64,000 nt of DNA, taken from contig OZ246894.1 in NCBI GenBank assembly GCA_965231925.1, forward strand, positions 3,658,001 through 3,722,000. Direction: 5' to 3'. The translations under genes were made by a program, and so were the position numbers. This document shows, one piece after another, positions 25,259 to 33,519 of the stretch (positions within the stretch are counted from its first letter, which is position 1; the number at the start of each line of letters is the position of its first letter). This stretch comes from Poriferisodalis sp965231925. GTDB taxonomy: Bacteria > Actinomycetota > Acidimicrobiia > Acidimicrobiales > Poriferisodalaceae. The notes beneath the pieces are model-generated. The model searched no databases. It was not told where the DNA came from and saw only the letters and a list, made by a program, of their open reading frames with translations.

Positions 25259-26941
25259 TCACATTGCCTCGGGCGCGTCCACGCCGAGCAGGTCCAGGCC
25301 GATCGACAGACCGATGCGGGTGCCCTCGGTCAGGCACAGCCGTGCGTCTCGCACCTCTTCGGGCACGTCGCTTCGCAGGATCGGGCAGTCGTGGTAGAAG
25401 CCGTGAAAGGCGGCGGCCAGGTCGCGCACCCATGTCGTCACCTTGTGCGGCGCTCGCTCGCGCAGCGCCAGCTCGACCACCGAGGGCAGCACTTCGAGGG
25501 CTCGCAGCAGCGCCAGTTCGCGTTCGCTGACGAGCGGGGAGAGATCGGTTCCTTCGGGCGGCACCGGCGCGACCCCGTCGGCTTCGGCTCGTCGGGCCAC
25601 CGAAGCAATGCGAGCGTGCGCGTACTGCACGTAGAAGACGGGGTTCTCTGAAGCCTGCGCTGACAGCAGATCGATGTCGATGGTCTGACGTGTGTCGATC
25701 GATTGCAGCAGGAAGGCGAAGCGCGCCACGTCCGGCCCGACGGCATCGATGAGCTCGCGCACCTCGACCATCGTCCCGGTGCGCTTGGACAACTCGATGA
25801 CCTGGCCATCGCGCACGAGGGTCACGTTCTGGCCGACGATGGCCTCGTAGGACTCAGCGGGGTGCCTCAGCATCCGCATCGCGGCGGCCATCCGGGCCAC
25901 GTAACCGTGGTGGTCGGCACCGAGTACGTCAATGACTCGTTCGATGTCGCTGCCACCACGGCTGAACTTCGCATGGTGATACGCGATGTCGGGAACGAAG
26001 TAGGTGGGCTCACCGTCGCTCCGGTAGAGCACCCGATCCTTGTCATCACCGAACTCAGTGGTGCGCAGCCATTCGGCACCGTCGTGCTCGTAGGTCCAGC
26101 CGCCCTCGCCGCGCAAGCGCTCGACGGCACGTTCCATGGCGCCGGACTCCACGAGATCGGCTTCGCTCTGCCAGTGGTCGAAGCCGACATTCATCGCTTC
26201 CAGCGACTCGCGGACATCGCGCAGCGCCCGGTCGCGACCCCAAGACGCCGCATACGCGGTGCCGCCGTGGGCTTCGAGCGCTGCCAGCGAGCTCGGGTCT
26301 CCCGCCGTCGTGTCGGCCCCGAGCTCAGTTGCCAGCTCGGCTGCCCAGTCGATGACGTACTGGCCGTGGTAGCCGTCGTCGGGTACCGAGTCGCCGGCCA
26401 GCCGAGCTGCCAGCGAACGTCCGAACAGCTCCATCTGGGTGCCTCGGTCGTTGACGTAATACTCGGTGAACGTGCGGTAGCCGCAGCGGCGGAACAGGCG
26501 GGCCAGGCTGTCGCCGTATGCGCCCCATCGGCCGCCGCCAGCATGCAATGGGCCGGTCGGGTTGGCCGACACGAACTCGAGGTTGACGGTTTGGCCGTCG
26601 CCGATGTCGTGGCACGCGTACCGGTGCGCACCCTGGCTCAACACGGTGGCGAGCACCTCGTGCAGCCAGGTCGGCGCCAGGTACATATTCACGAATCCGG
26701 GCCCGGCGACCTCGGTCCGCTCGAGATGGGGCAAGCCGGCAGCGTCGAGCTCCGCAGCGAGCCGCTGCGCCAGCTCGCGAGGCGACAGCCCGGCGCCCTT
26801 CGCGTTCACCAATGCCGCGTTCGTCGACCAGTCGCCATGATCGGCGCGAGCCGGGCGTTCGAGGCCGATACGCGACGGGTCGGCGTCGACGCCGAGGCGC
26901 GCAAGCGCACCCGCGATCGCACCGGCCAGCAGGGCTCCCAT
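25259..26941 (-). CDS. argS: Arginyl-tRNA synthetase
   Basis: Class Ia synthetase charging tRNA-Arg. About 560 residues from the ATG at 26941 (a longer frame to 26986 is open but lacks a better ribosome site). The ATP-binding motif is SANPTGPLHAGGGRW, with HAGG in place of HIGH, a variant also known in mycobacterial ArgRS. The second motif is ELSKRTGTMVEV. The C-terminal DALR anticodon-binding domain ends with LDLLGVDAPEAM. A tRNA-Arg gene lies 134 bases upstream on the other strand. Confidence 0.96.
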   Translation of the reverse strand: MGALLAGAIAGALARLGVDADPSRIGLERPARADHGDWSTNAALVNAKGAGLSPRELAQRLAAELDAAGLPHLERTEVAGPGFVNMYLAPTWLHEVLATVLSQGAHRYACHDIGDGQTVNLEFVSANPTGPLHAGGGRWGAYGDSLARLFRRCGYRTFTEYYVNDRGTQMELFGRSLAARLAGDSVPDDGYHGQYVIDWAAELATELGADTTAGDPSSLAALEAHGGTAYAASWGRDRALRDVRESLEAMNVGFDHWQSEADLVESGAMERAVERLRGEGGWTYEHDGAEWLRTTEFGDDKDRVLYRSDGEPTYFVPDIAYHHAKFSRGGSDIERVIDVLGADHHGYVARMAAAMRMLRHPAESYEAIVGQNVTLVRDGQVIELSKRTGTMVEVRELIDAVGPDVARFAFLLQSIDTRQTIDIDLLSAQASENPVFYVQYAHARIASVARRAEADGVAPVPPEGTDLSPLVSERELALLRALEVLPSVVELALRERAPHKVTTWVRDLAAAFHGFYHDCPILRSDVPEEVRDARLCLTEGTRIGLSIGLDLLGVDAPEAM

Positions 26942-27074
26942 CACCGAATCGACGCTACCCCTGCACCGCTGCGATGCCGGAGTCATTTTGCCGTCGCCGC
27001 CAGAGCGGCACGCGATGGCGGTCGGTAGCTTGACCGGTCATCCAGTCCGGTCATCGATGTCAGCCGGGCCTTCA

Positions 27075-27146
27075 GCCCTCGTAGCTCAGGGGATAGAGCA
27101 GTGGCCTCCGGAGCCATGTGCGCAGGTTCGAATCCTGCCGAGGGCG
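27075..27146 (+). tRNA. tRNA-Arg (anticodon CCG)
   Basis: Complete cloverleaf of 72 bases. Acceptor stem GCCCTCG pairs with CGAGGGC, D-stem GCTC with GAGC, anticodon stem GTGGC with GCCAT around loop CTCCGGA (anticodon CCG, decoding CGG), and T-stem GCAGG with CCTGC around TTCGAAT. The discriminator is G and CCA is not encoded. It decodes a codon common in such high-GC genomes and lies beside argS. Confidence 0.97.
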
Positions 27147-27176
27147 CTGCGCCGGCACCATGCCGGCCGAGGACGC

Positions 27177-27593
27177 TCAGCCGGTGGCGGACCACCCGGT
27201 CAGCTCGGTGCGCTGGATGACGATGGCGGCGCCGACCGGCGGCTCGGCGGCGTACTGCGGGTAGCGCTTGCACAGCAGCTCGATCGCATGGCGGTGCTGG
27301 GCACCCTCGGTGTGCACCGCGGCGCGCCCTCGCAAGCGCACCCACCACAGGCGCTCCCAGTCCGAGTCGTCGTAATGCTCAATGAGCATCGTGACCTCTG
27401 GGAAGCGTCGAACATTGTCGAGCCGCTTGAGGTCCATGGTCGTCTTGGGTTTGTGGTCGACAGCGGTCACCACGACGTCGTCTTCGAACGCATACGTGCA
27501 GGGCACGAGATCCACGCGGCCGTCGGCGCGGATCGTCGCGAGGGTCGCCACCCGTCCCTCGGACAGCAGGTCCAGCAGTTCGGCCTCAGTCAC
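27177..27593 (-). CDS. PPOX-class, probably F420-dependent, FMN/F420-binding split-barrel protein
   Basis: 138 residues from the GTG at 27593, chosen because the conserved family begins there (VTEAELLDLLSEGRVATLAT) and AGGG lies upstream; the open frame extends much further. Marks of the pyridoxamine-phosphate-oxidase-like split barrel are RVATLATIRADGRVDLVPC, VVVTAVDHKPKTT and ERLWWVRLRGRAAV. The DHKPK and LWWVR motifs fit the actinobacterial F420-dependent subgroup (TIGR03668-like). The substrate is unknown. It is divergent from, and close to, an F420-dehydrogenase-type gene. Confidence 0.8.
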   Translation of the reverse strand: MTEAELLDLLSEGRVATLATIRADGRVDLVPCTYAFEDDVVVTAVDHKPKTTMDLKRLDNVRRFPEVTMLIEHYDDSDWERLWWVRLRGRAAVHTEGAQHRHAIELLCKRYPQYAAEPPVGAAIVIQRTELTGWSATG

Positions 27594-27711
27594 GGCGGGC
27601 CACCCTAGAGCCCGCAGCAGCGGATTCAGCGTTCCCGACGACGGGGCGAAACACATCGCTGTGCGGGGTCGACGCAGTCCGCGTGCGAGGTACCTGCCAT
27701 AGTCTTTGGCC

Positions 27712-28908
27712 ATGGCAATGACTGGGGCAACGACCGAGGCGACGACCGGAGCTCCCCCCGCTTCCAACGGCGCGCCGCAGCGCTGGACCTTCCAGTGGAA
27801 AGAGCTCTACGACGAGGTCATCACTTCGGGGCTGTGCACCGGCTGTGCGGGCTGCGTGATCTCCTGCCCGCACGACGTCATCGGCTACGAACACGTCCAA
27901 GGCGGCTTCGTGCCATTCCATCTCGAGGAGGAGCTGGGGCTCGAAGACTGCGGCCACGGACAGAAGGGCTGCACGAGCTGCACCCGTGCGTGCCCCCGCT
28001 TCCGCACATGGGAGGACGAAGCCGACGACTTCATGTTCGGTCGCCACCGCACTGGCGAGGAACCCTCAGGCGTCTTCAAGGACATCATCCTGACGAGGGC
28101 CTCGGACGACTTCGTCCACGAGATCGGCCAGGACGGCGGCCTGGTCTCAGCGATCCTCATCTGGGCGCTCGACCACGGCTACATCGACGCTGCCCTGACG
28201 TCCTACGTCGGCGAGGGCGAAGGCAACCAGTGGACCGCATCGCCCGGAGTGGCCTTCAACCGAGATGACGTGCTGCGGGGCGCTGGCAGTCGTTACACCT
28301 ATTCCGCCAACACGCTCGCCTACAACGAAGCGATGGAGGCCGGCGCGCAGAAGATCGCTCTGGTGGGCATGAGCTGCCAGAGCTCGATCGTGCCGGTTGC
28401 CAAATCTCGCAAGGTCGGCAAGGTCGGCAACCGCTTTGTGCTGAATATCGGGCTGTTGTGCTCGAAGTCATTCGACGAGGCGATCTTCGAGGAGTTGTTC
28501 GAGCAGAAGTACGGGCTCGACCGCCACCGGATCCGCAAGACCAACATCAAGGGCGTCTTCCAGATCTGGACCGATGACGGCGGCTACTACGAGATCAATC
28601 TCAAGGAATGCCACGCCTGGACCCGCGAGGGCTGCAACCACTGCCCCGACTTCGCCGCCGAGCATGCCGACATCTCCACCGGCGGCATCGGCAAGTACCC
28701 CGACTGGACCCTCACCATCGTCCGCACCGACATCGGTCGCGAGATCATCATGAAGATGCTCGCCGACGGCTCGCTGATTGGGCGTCCTGGCGACGATGAC
28801 CCGGGCGCGATAGCGCTCATGCACAAGCTCAGCGAGAAGTCACGCGCCCGCTGGCCGAAGTTTGCGTGGGACAAGCCCGCTCTGCTGCCCGAACCGACCA
28901 AGAAATAG
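27712..28908 (+). CDS. Coenzyme F420 hydrogenase/dehydrogenase beta-subunit family protein
   Basis: About 398 residues. Two ferredoxin-like 4Fe-4S motifs are near the N-terminus (CTGCAGCVISCP and CTSCTRACPRF), followed by the FrhB/FdhB domain with an N-terminal region (GQDGGLVSAILIWALDHGYID) and a C-terminal domain with ECHAWTREGCNHC, which carries further Cys residues. The family moves electrons between F420H2, flavin and Fe-S clusters. No hydrogenase or formate dehydrogenase partner is present here, so the electron partner is unknown. Start at the ATG at 27712; a TTG two codons earlier is possible. Confidence 0.85.
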   Translation: MAMTGATTEATTGAPPASNGAPQRWTFQWKELYDEVITSGLCTGCAGCVISCPHDVIGYEHVQGGFVPFHLEEELGLEDCGHGQKGCTSCTRACPRFRTWEDEADDFMFGRHRTGEEPSGVFKDIILTRASDDFVHEIGQDGGLVSAILIWALDHGYIDAALTSYVGEGEGNQWTASPGVAFNRDDVLRGAGSRYTYSANTLAYNEAMEAGAQKIALVGMSCQSSIVPVAKSRKVGKVGNRFVLNIGLLCSKSFDEAIFEELFEQKYGLDRHRIRKTNIKGVFQIWTDDGGYYEINLKECHAWTREGCNHCPDFAAEHADISTGGIGKYPDWTLTIVRTDIGREIIMKMLADGSLIGRPGDDDPGAIALMHKLSEKSRARWPKFAWDKPALLPEPTKK

Positions 28909-28950
28909 CTGCAAGGGCCGCAGCGAGGTTCGTATAGCATCACGCGCAGA

Positions 28951-29012
28951 GGCCAGCCTCAGCAGGCTCCGGCAGACACCTCGCAATGGGTGGTGAGCCT
29001 GAGAGGCTGGCC
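28951..29012. terminator. Long hairpin after the F420-type gene
   Basis: Left arm GGCCAGCCTC plus CAGGCTC (28951-28969) pairs with GAGCCTG plus GAGGCTGGCC (28995-29012): 17 base pairs with a small asymmetric bulge and a 25-base loop that may pair further (CACC/GGTG). It starts 43 bases after the stop at 28908 and lies between convergent genes. There is no T-run, as is common for hairpin terminators in high-GC Actinobacteria. A small structured RNA is an alternative. Confidence 0.5.
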
Positions 29013-29073
29013 CGATCGCGACGCTAGATAGTCGACGTCAAATGAGGCCAGCGGATTTCTCGGCCACCCCTGG

Positions 29074-29718
29074 CTAGAGGCAGAGGTTGATGAAGTCGAC
29101 CACATGCGGTCGAACATCGTTGCTCGCCAGGAATTCCGTCAGCCGGTGGGCGGGCACCACGTCTTGCGCGCGGGCCAGCGAGCAAGCGCACAGGCCCCTC
29201 AGGCGGTCCGAGCCTGCAGAGCACGCATCCAGATAGGTCTGCTGCTGGGCTTCGGACCATCCGGACGGGGGCTCAGCCTCCCGGCAATCGACTAGCGCGG
29301 CGGCCAGCTCGGGAGAGAACTCCAAGCCGCCTTCCATGCGGTCCTCGAACACCTCGAGGTCGATGGACGTGAGGCTCCCCTCGATTCGGCCCGCAGCGCA
29401 GTGACATGGCCCGACGAGTCCGCCATCTGCCACGCAGGCGTCCATGAAGGCGATGAGCGGCTCGATCGCGAGCTGTCCGGCTGCGCCGGTGCCGACCGTG
29501 CCGAGCACGGCGGGCGGGGCAAGCGTGCCCGGATTGCCGAGTGGCACTTGCGAGCCCGCCGCACCTTGCTCGCCGGTCGCAGGCTCCACCTCGACCACGG
29601 TTGCCGAGCATGCGACGATGCCCGCCAGTGCCAGCGCAGCGGCAACCAGACGTGCCCCCCAGGCGAACAGGGGCCGTCGGGGCTCAAGCAGGCGGGAGGT
29701 TCGCCAGCCGTCGGGCAT
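29074..29718 (-). CDS. Putative lipoprotein of unknown function
   Basis: 214 residues. A basic N-terminus and hydrophobic stretch lead to a lipobox (ALAGIVAC, Cys37), so the protein should be lipidated and face outward. The mature part has two similar Cys-rich motifs: DACVADGGLVGPCHCAAGRIE (in parts CVADGG and CHCAAGRIE, about residues 95-111) and DACSAGSDRLRGLCACSLARA (about 167-187), suggesting an internal duplication. No family is recognised. It overlaps the end of the uracil-DNA glycosylase gene by 35 bases, so it may be co-transcribed. Confidence 0.65.
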   Translation of the reverse strand: MPDGWRTSRLLEPRRPLFAWGARLVAAALALAGIVACSATVVEVEPATGEQGAAGSQVPLGNPGTLAPPAVLGTVGTGAAGQLAIEPLIAFMDACVADGGLVGPCHCAAGRIEGSLTSIDLEVFEDRMEGGLEFSPELAAALVDCREAEPPSGWSEAQQQTYLDACSAGSDRLRGLCACSLARAQDVVPAHRLTEFLASNDVRPHVVDFINLCL

Positions 29719-30433
29719 CGCGCAGGACCGTATCGGCCATGTCGGCGGTCAGGCGGCCAGTGAAGGTGTTCTGCTGACTGGGATGGAATGAGCAGACGAT
29801 GCGGGAAACGCTGCCCAAGGCCGGAGGCTCGGCTGAACCGCTAACGGCGGGCACTTCGGCGATTGCACCGTGGCCGAAGCGTGGTCGTGGCCGCACGCCG
29901 CCCAGCGTGCACAGCACGCCGTAGGCAAAGGCGCCGAGGGCGATGGCGACTCGCGCGTTGACCAGCAGCGCCAGCTCGCGCTGGAGGAACGGCCGGCAGG
30001 TATCCCGCTCAACGGGAGTGGGCTTGTTGGCCGGCGGCGCACAGCGAACCGCCGCGGTGATGTACGCATCGCGCAGCTCGAGCCCGTCCCCGACACGCTT
30101 GGAGCCCGGTCGATTGGCAAAGCCACAGCGATGAAGGGCCGCGTAGAGGAAGTCGCCCGAACGGTCGCCGGTGAACATCCGGCCCGTGCGGTTCGCGCCG
30201 TGCGCGGCGGGCGCCAAACCGACGAGCACGATCGCTGCGCCAGGGTCGCCGAATCCAGGCACGCCCCGGCCCCAGTAGTCCTCGCTGGAAAATGCAGCCC
30301 GCTTGTCGGCGGCCGTCTGCTCGCGCCACGCCACCAGCCGATCACAGCGCCTGCATGCTGCGATCTCGTCGTTCAGCCGCCGCAGCGCCGTCGCACGCGA
30401 TGCCTCGCCGCCCGTACTCAACGTGGGACTCAC
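29684..30433 (-). CDS. Uracil-DNA glycosylase, family 5 (UdgB-like)
   Basis: Removes uracil, and in this family other deaminated bases, from DNA in base-excision repair. About 249 residues. Marks: Cys cluster for the Fe-S site (IAACRRCDRLV), motif A GLAPAAHGANRTGRMFTGD (no polar Asp/Asn activator, as in family 5) and the C-terminal HPSQQNTFTG. The GTG at 30433 sits directly after AAGG; a TTG four codons later has better spacing, so the start is uncertain. It is divergent from the phosphatase gene at 30539. Confidence 0.9.
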   Translation of the reverse strand: MSPTLSTGGEASRATALRRLNDEIAACRRCDRLVAWREQTAADKRAAFSSEDYWGRGVPGFGDPGAAIVLVGLAPAAHGANRTGRMFTGDRSGDFLYAALHRCGFANRPGSKRVGDGLELRDAYITAAVRCAPPANKPTPVERDTCRPFLQRELALLVNARVAIALGAFAYGVLCTLGGVRPRPRFGHGAIAEVPAVSGSAEPPALGSVSRIVCSFHPSQQNTFTGRLTADMADTVLRDARRLANLPPA

Positions 30434-30538
30434 CCTTGGAGTGTGCCAGTCGTTACCACAGCGCGCGAGCCGTCCACCGCCACCCTGCGCATTCGGCGAC
30501 ACCACTGCGCGGCGGGCTGGACAAGTAGCTTCGACCGG

Positions 30539-31177
30539 GTGCCAAACCGTGCCCGACCCACGCTGCTGCTGTTCGTCCGTCACGGCCTGACGCCCACCAC
30601 CGGCGTCGAGCTGTACGGACGGCGACCAGGAGTGCACCTGTCGGAGGCGGGAACCCAGCAGGCGCAACGTGCCGCAGAACGCATCGCGGCAGGAGGTCGC
30701 CGTGTGGCGGCGGTATACGCCAGCCCGCTCGAGCGAGCCCAGGAAACTGCCGCTCCGATTGCTGCGGCCCTCGGTCGCCGCGTGCGCACTCACGACGGCC
30801 TGAACGAAGCAGACATGGGCCGCTGGACGGGCCGCAAGCTCAATCAACTGCGCAAGCTCGCGGCATGGTCGCAGGTGCAGCGCTATCCCAGCGGCTTTCG
30901 CTTCCCCGACGGCGAGACGTTCCGCCAGATGCAGGCACGCATCGCCGCAACGGCAACCGATCTGGCGGCCCGTCATCGCGGCGCGACCGTCGTGGCCGTC
31001 AGCCATGCCGACCCCATACGGGCCCTGGTCGCTGACGCGATGGGAACCCATCTCGATCTCTTCCAGCGGATCGTGGTGTCGCCGTGCTCGGTGACTGCGA
31101 TCCTGTACTCCACTGACGGCCCCGTCGTGCTGGCGACAAACAGCACTTCCGACCTCGCAGCATTGGCTCCGGCATGA
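30539..31177 (+). CDS. Histidine phosphatase (MSMEG_4193 type)
   Basis: 212 residues of the phosphoglycerate-mutase-like superfamily. The catalytic LLFVRHGLT is at residues 10-18, ASPLERAQETA follows, and the second His is in VAVSHADPIRA. The matching actinobacterial subfamily (TIGR03848) is called a probable phosphomutase; its substrate is unknown. It overlaps the next gene by four bases (ATGA) and forms a conserved actinobacterial trio with the DUF3090 and SCO1664-family genes. The start is the GTG at 30539. Confidence 0.88.
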   Translation: MPNRARPTLLLFVRHGLTPTTGVELYGRRPGVHLSEAGTQQAQRAAERIAAGGRRVAAVYASPLERAQETAAPIAAALGRRVRTHDGLNEADMGRWTGRKLNQLRKLAAWSQVQRYPSGFRFPDGETFRQMQARIAATATDLAARHRGATVVAVSHADPIRALVADAMGTHLDLFQRIVVSPCSVTAILYSTDGPVVLATNSTSDLAALAPA

Positions 31178-31686
31178 GTGACGACTTCGACCTCCGCAAT
31201 CCCGAGACGTTCGTGGCCGGAACGGTCGGACCGCCGGGCCAGCGGATCTTCTTCCTGCAGGCATCCGAGGCCGGTCACGTGGTCTCGCTGAAGCTGGAGA
31301 AGGGGCAGATCTGGGCGCTGGCAAACCTGCTGAGCGAGCTGCTCGAAGGCGAGAGCTATGAGGGCCCCGCGGTGGCGGTCGGTGAATTGGTCGAACCGGT
31401 GACGGCTGCTTGGACCGTCGGCCGCCTCGCCACAGGCATGGACACCGAGGGCAAGATCATCGTGGTCATTGCCGACGAGATCGACGACGACGACGGCGAC
31501 GACCCTGAAGCGGGCACGGGTGCTGCGGGTGATGAGCCGGCCGATGACGACGAGCGCACCGGTGGTCGCGCCCGGTTCCATCTCGACTACTCGATGGCGC
31601 TCGGGTTCGCACAACAGGCGCTGCTGCTCGTCGAAGAGGGCCGCGACTTCGGCATGCGCAACGGGCACCGTCCGCCCCGCACGTGA
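31174..31686 (+). CDS. DUF3090 family protein
   Basis: 170 residues matching the actinobacterial DUF3090 (TIGR03847) family: the opening DLRNPETFVAGTVGPPGQR and QASEAGHVVSLKLEKGQ are typical. A very acidic loop (EIDDDDGDDPEAGTG) and the end LDYSMALGFAQQALLLVEEGR, given in parts, complete it. Function unknown. Its start overlaps the phosphatase stop, and the SCO1664-family gene follows 25 bases later, so the three are expected to be co-expressed. Confidence 0.88.
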   Translation: MSDDFDLRNPETFVAGTVGPPGQRIFFLQASEAGHVVSLKLEKGQIWALANLLSELLEGESYEGPAVAVGELVEPVTAAWTVGRLATGMDTEGKIIVVIADEIDDDDGDDPEAGTGAAGDEPADDDERTGGRARFHLDYSMALGFAQQALLLVEEGRDFGMRNGHRPPRT

Positions 31687-31711
31687 TGGTCCCAGCACGC
31701 GATGGTTCAGC

Positions 31712-32485
31712 GTGAACGAACCGGCCCCACACCACGTGCTGCCCCGCAGCGACGACGGTCAGCAGCTCGAATTGCCGGTCATCTGGGATGCGGCTGTGAC
31801 CGATGCCCTCGAGGTGCTCCGCCAGGGAGACATTTCCGTGCTGGGACGGATGCCCTACAGCAGCAACGCCACGTTCTTGGTGCGAATCGATCACGCCACC
31901 ACCCCCACCGCTGCGATCTACAAGCCCGAACGGGGAGAGCGCCCGCTGTGGGACTTCCCTTCCGGCTTGTACCGGCGCGAGATCGCTGCATTCGAGCTGT
32001 CGGAGGCGTTGGGGTGGCGCGTCATCCCGCCCACGGTTGAGCGAGACGGCCCCTTCGGCGTGGGCTCGGTTCAGCTGTTCATCGATGCCAATTTCGAGGA
32101 GCACTACTTCACGCTCGTCTCCGAAGAACGCCACCATGACGATCTGCGGCAGATCTGCGCCTTCGACCTCATCGCCAACAACACCGATCGCAAGTCGGGG
32201 CACTGCTTGGCGTCTCGTTGGGGGCCGATCTACGGCATCGACCAGGGCCTGTGCTTTGCGAGCGACTTCAAACTGCGGACGGTCATCTGGGACTTCGGCG
32301 GGGAGCCCTTCGACGACGAACTCGGCGCCGCCATCGGATCAGCCGCTGAACCGCCGGCCGAACTCGGGCAGTGGCTGCGACCCGACGAGCTCAGCGCGCT
32401 GACCGAGCGCGCCCAGTGGCTCGCCGACTTCGGCAGGTTCCCCGATGACGACGGAGGCCGCCGCTGGCCCTGGCCGCTGGTCTAA
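31712..32485 (+). CDS. SCO1664-family protein (PI3/4-kinase-like fold)
   Basis: 257 residues from the GTG at 31712. Matches the actinobacterial TIGR03843 family, distantly related to phosphatidylinositol 3/4-kinases: a lysine in AAIYKPERGERPLWDFP (nucleotide lysine), FDLIANNTDRKSGH (catalytic-loop-like DxxxNNxDR) and GIDQGLCF (metal-binding D). All three kinase-like elements are kept, so it may be active. Substrate unknown. Third gene of the trio; convergent with etfA, whose stop overlaps its end. Confidence 0.85.
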   Translation: MNEPAPHHVLPRSDDGQQLELPVIWDAAVTDALEVLRQGDISVLGRMPYSSNATFLVRIDHATTPTAAIYKPERGERPLWDFPSGLYRREIAAFELSEALGWRVIPPTVERDGPFGVGSVQLFIDANFEEHYFTLVSEERHHDDLRQICAFDLIANNTDRKSGHCLASRWGPIYGIDQGLCFASDFKLRTVIWDFGGEPFDDELGAAIGSAAEPPAELGQWLRPDELSALTERAQWLADFGRFPDDDGGRRWPWPLV

Positions 32486-33444
32486 CGCGACTTGAGGGCC
32501 TCGATCAGCGCCGGCATCACCTTGTGCACGTCGCCCACGATGCCCAAATCGGCCACTCCGAAGATGGGCGCTTCGGGATCCTTGTTGATGGCGACGATGT
32601 TCTTGGAACCCTTCATGCCGACCAGATGCTGGGTGGCACCCGAGATGCCGCAGGCGATGTACACGTTGGGCTTCACCACCTTGCCGGTCTGGCCGACCTG
32701 CTTGGCGTAGGGAACCCAGCCTGCGTCCACGATGGCCCGAGAGGCACCGGACGCCGCGCCGAGCAGACCTGCGAGCTCATCGACCATCGAATATGCGTCG
32801 GGCTGGCCCAGCCCTCGGCCGCCCGACACCACCACGGCGGCATCGTCGAGTTGCGGGCCTGAGCGCTGCTCGGCATGACGTCCGGTCACCGTCGCTCGTC
32901 CCGCTTCGCCGGGATCCACGGCGGAGACGCTCTCGACGGCAGCAGCCCCGCCTCCGCTGGGCTCGGCCTCGAAACTCTTCGGGCGGAACATCGCGAGGGC
33001 TGGTGCTGGCGCGCGGTACGCGGTGTAGATGTTCTGGGTCCCGCCGAAGATCGGCTCCTCGGTGACGAGTGCGCCGTCGACGATCTGCGCGCCCACGTTG
33101 TTGGTGGACACGGGACGATCCGCCAGCACGGCCAACCGGGCGGCGGTATCGCGCCCGTCGGTGGTCTGGCCGAAGAACACCGCATCAGGCGAGGCGGCGT
33201 CGATGTGAGCGGCAAGCGCCGCTGCGGCGTGAACACCGACAAGCCCGTCGCCGAGTCCTTCGAGTGCATACACGGTGGTCACGCCGTGTGCGCCCAGCTC
33301 GGCAGCCATGGCTTCACCGTGTGCGGGGGCGAATGCGGTCACGGTGTCGGCCAGCGACCGAGCCTTGGTGGCGAGCTCGAGCGTGAGGCCGGAGGCACCG
33401 TCGGCATCGCCTTCAGCGAAGAGCAGAATCTGTGCAAGCGTCAT
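32482..33444 (-). CDS. etfA: Electron transfer flavoprotein, alpha subunit
   Basis: FAD-binding subunit of ETF, which carries electrons from acyl-CoA dehydrogenases to ETF-quinone oxidoreductase. 320 residues. The FAD signature is in the C-terminal third: ACGISGATQHLVGM, NIVAINKDPEAPIF, ADLGIVGD. Downstream of etfB on the same strand with 75 bases between. Enoyl-CoA-hydratase-family and CoA-transferase genes elsewhere in the window fit a fatty-acid or organic-acid degrading lifestyle. Confidence 0.96.
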   Translation of the reverse strand: MTLAQILLFAEGDADGASGLTLELATKARSLADTVTAFAPAHGEAMAAELGAHGVTTVYALEGLGDGLVGVHAAAALAAHIDAASPDAVFFGQTTDGRDTAARLAVLADRPVSTNNVGAQIVDGALVTEEPIFGGTQNIYTAYRAPAPALAMFRPKSFEAEPSGGGAAAVESVSAVDPGEAGRATVTGRHAEQRSGPQLDDAAVVVSGGRGLGQPDAYSMVDELAGLLGAASGASRAIVDAGWVPYAKQVGQTGKVVKPNVYIACGISGATQHLVGMKGSKNIVAINKDPEAPIFGVADLGIVGDVHKVMPALIEALKSR

Positions 33445-33519
33445 GGGGAGTGGTTCCTGTCGGATTCGTAGGTCAGTAGTTCAGGTGGCGGGCTCAACCG
33501 GTGTGCATCATCCGTCGGG

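Noticed and set aside
26470..26580. HAGG instead of HIGH in arginyl-tRNA synthetase
   Set aside because: A HIGG-type motif is known in mycobacterial ArgRS and the rest of the enzyme is normal, so it is lineage-typical.
29870..30538. Long plus-strand open frame extending the phosphatase upstream
   Set aside because: It runs antisense to the uracil-DNA glycosylase and shows no family match; the phosphatase motif begins near 30560.
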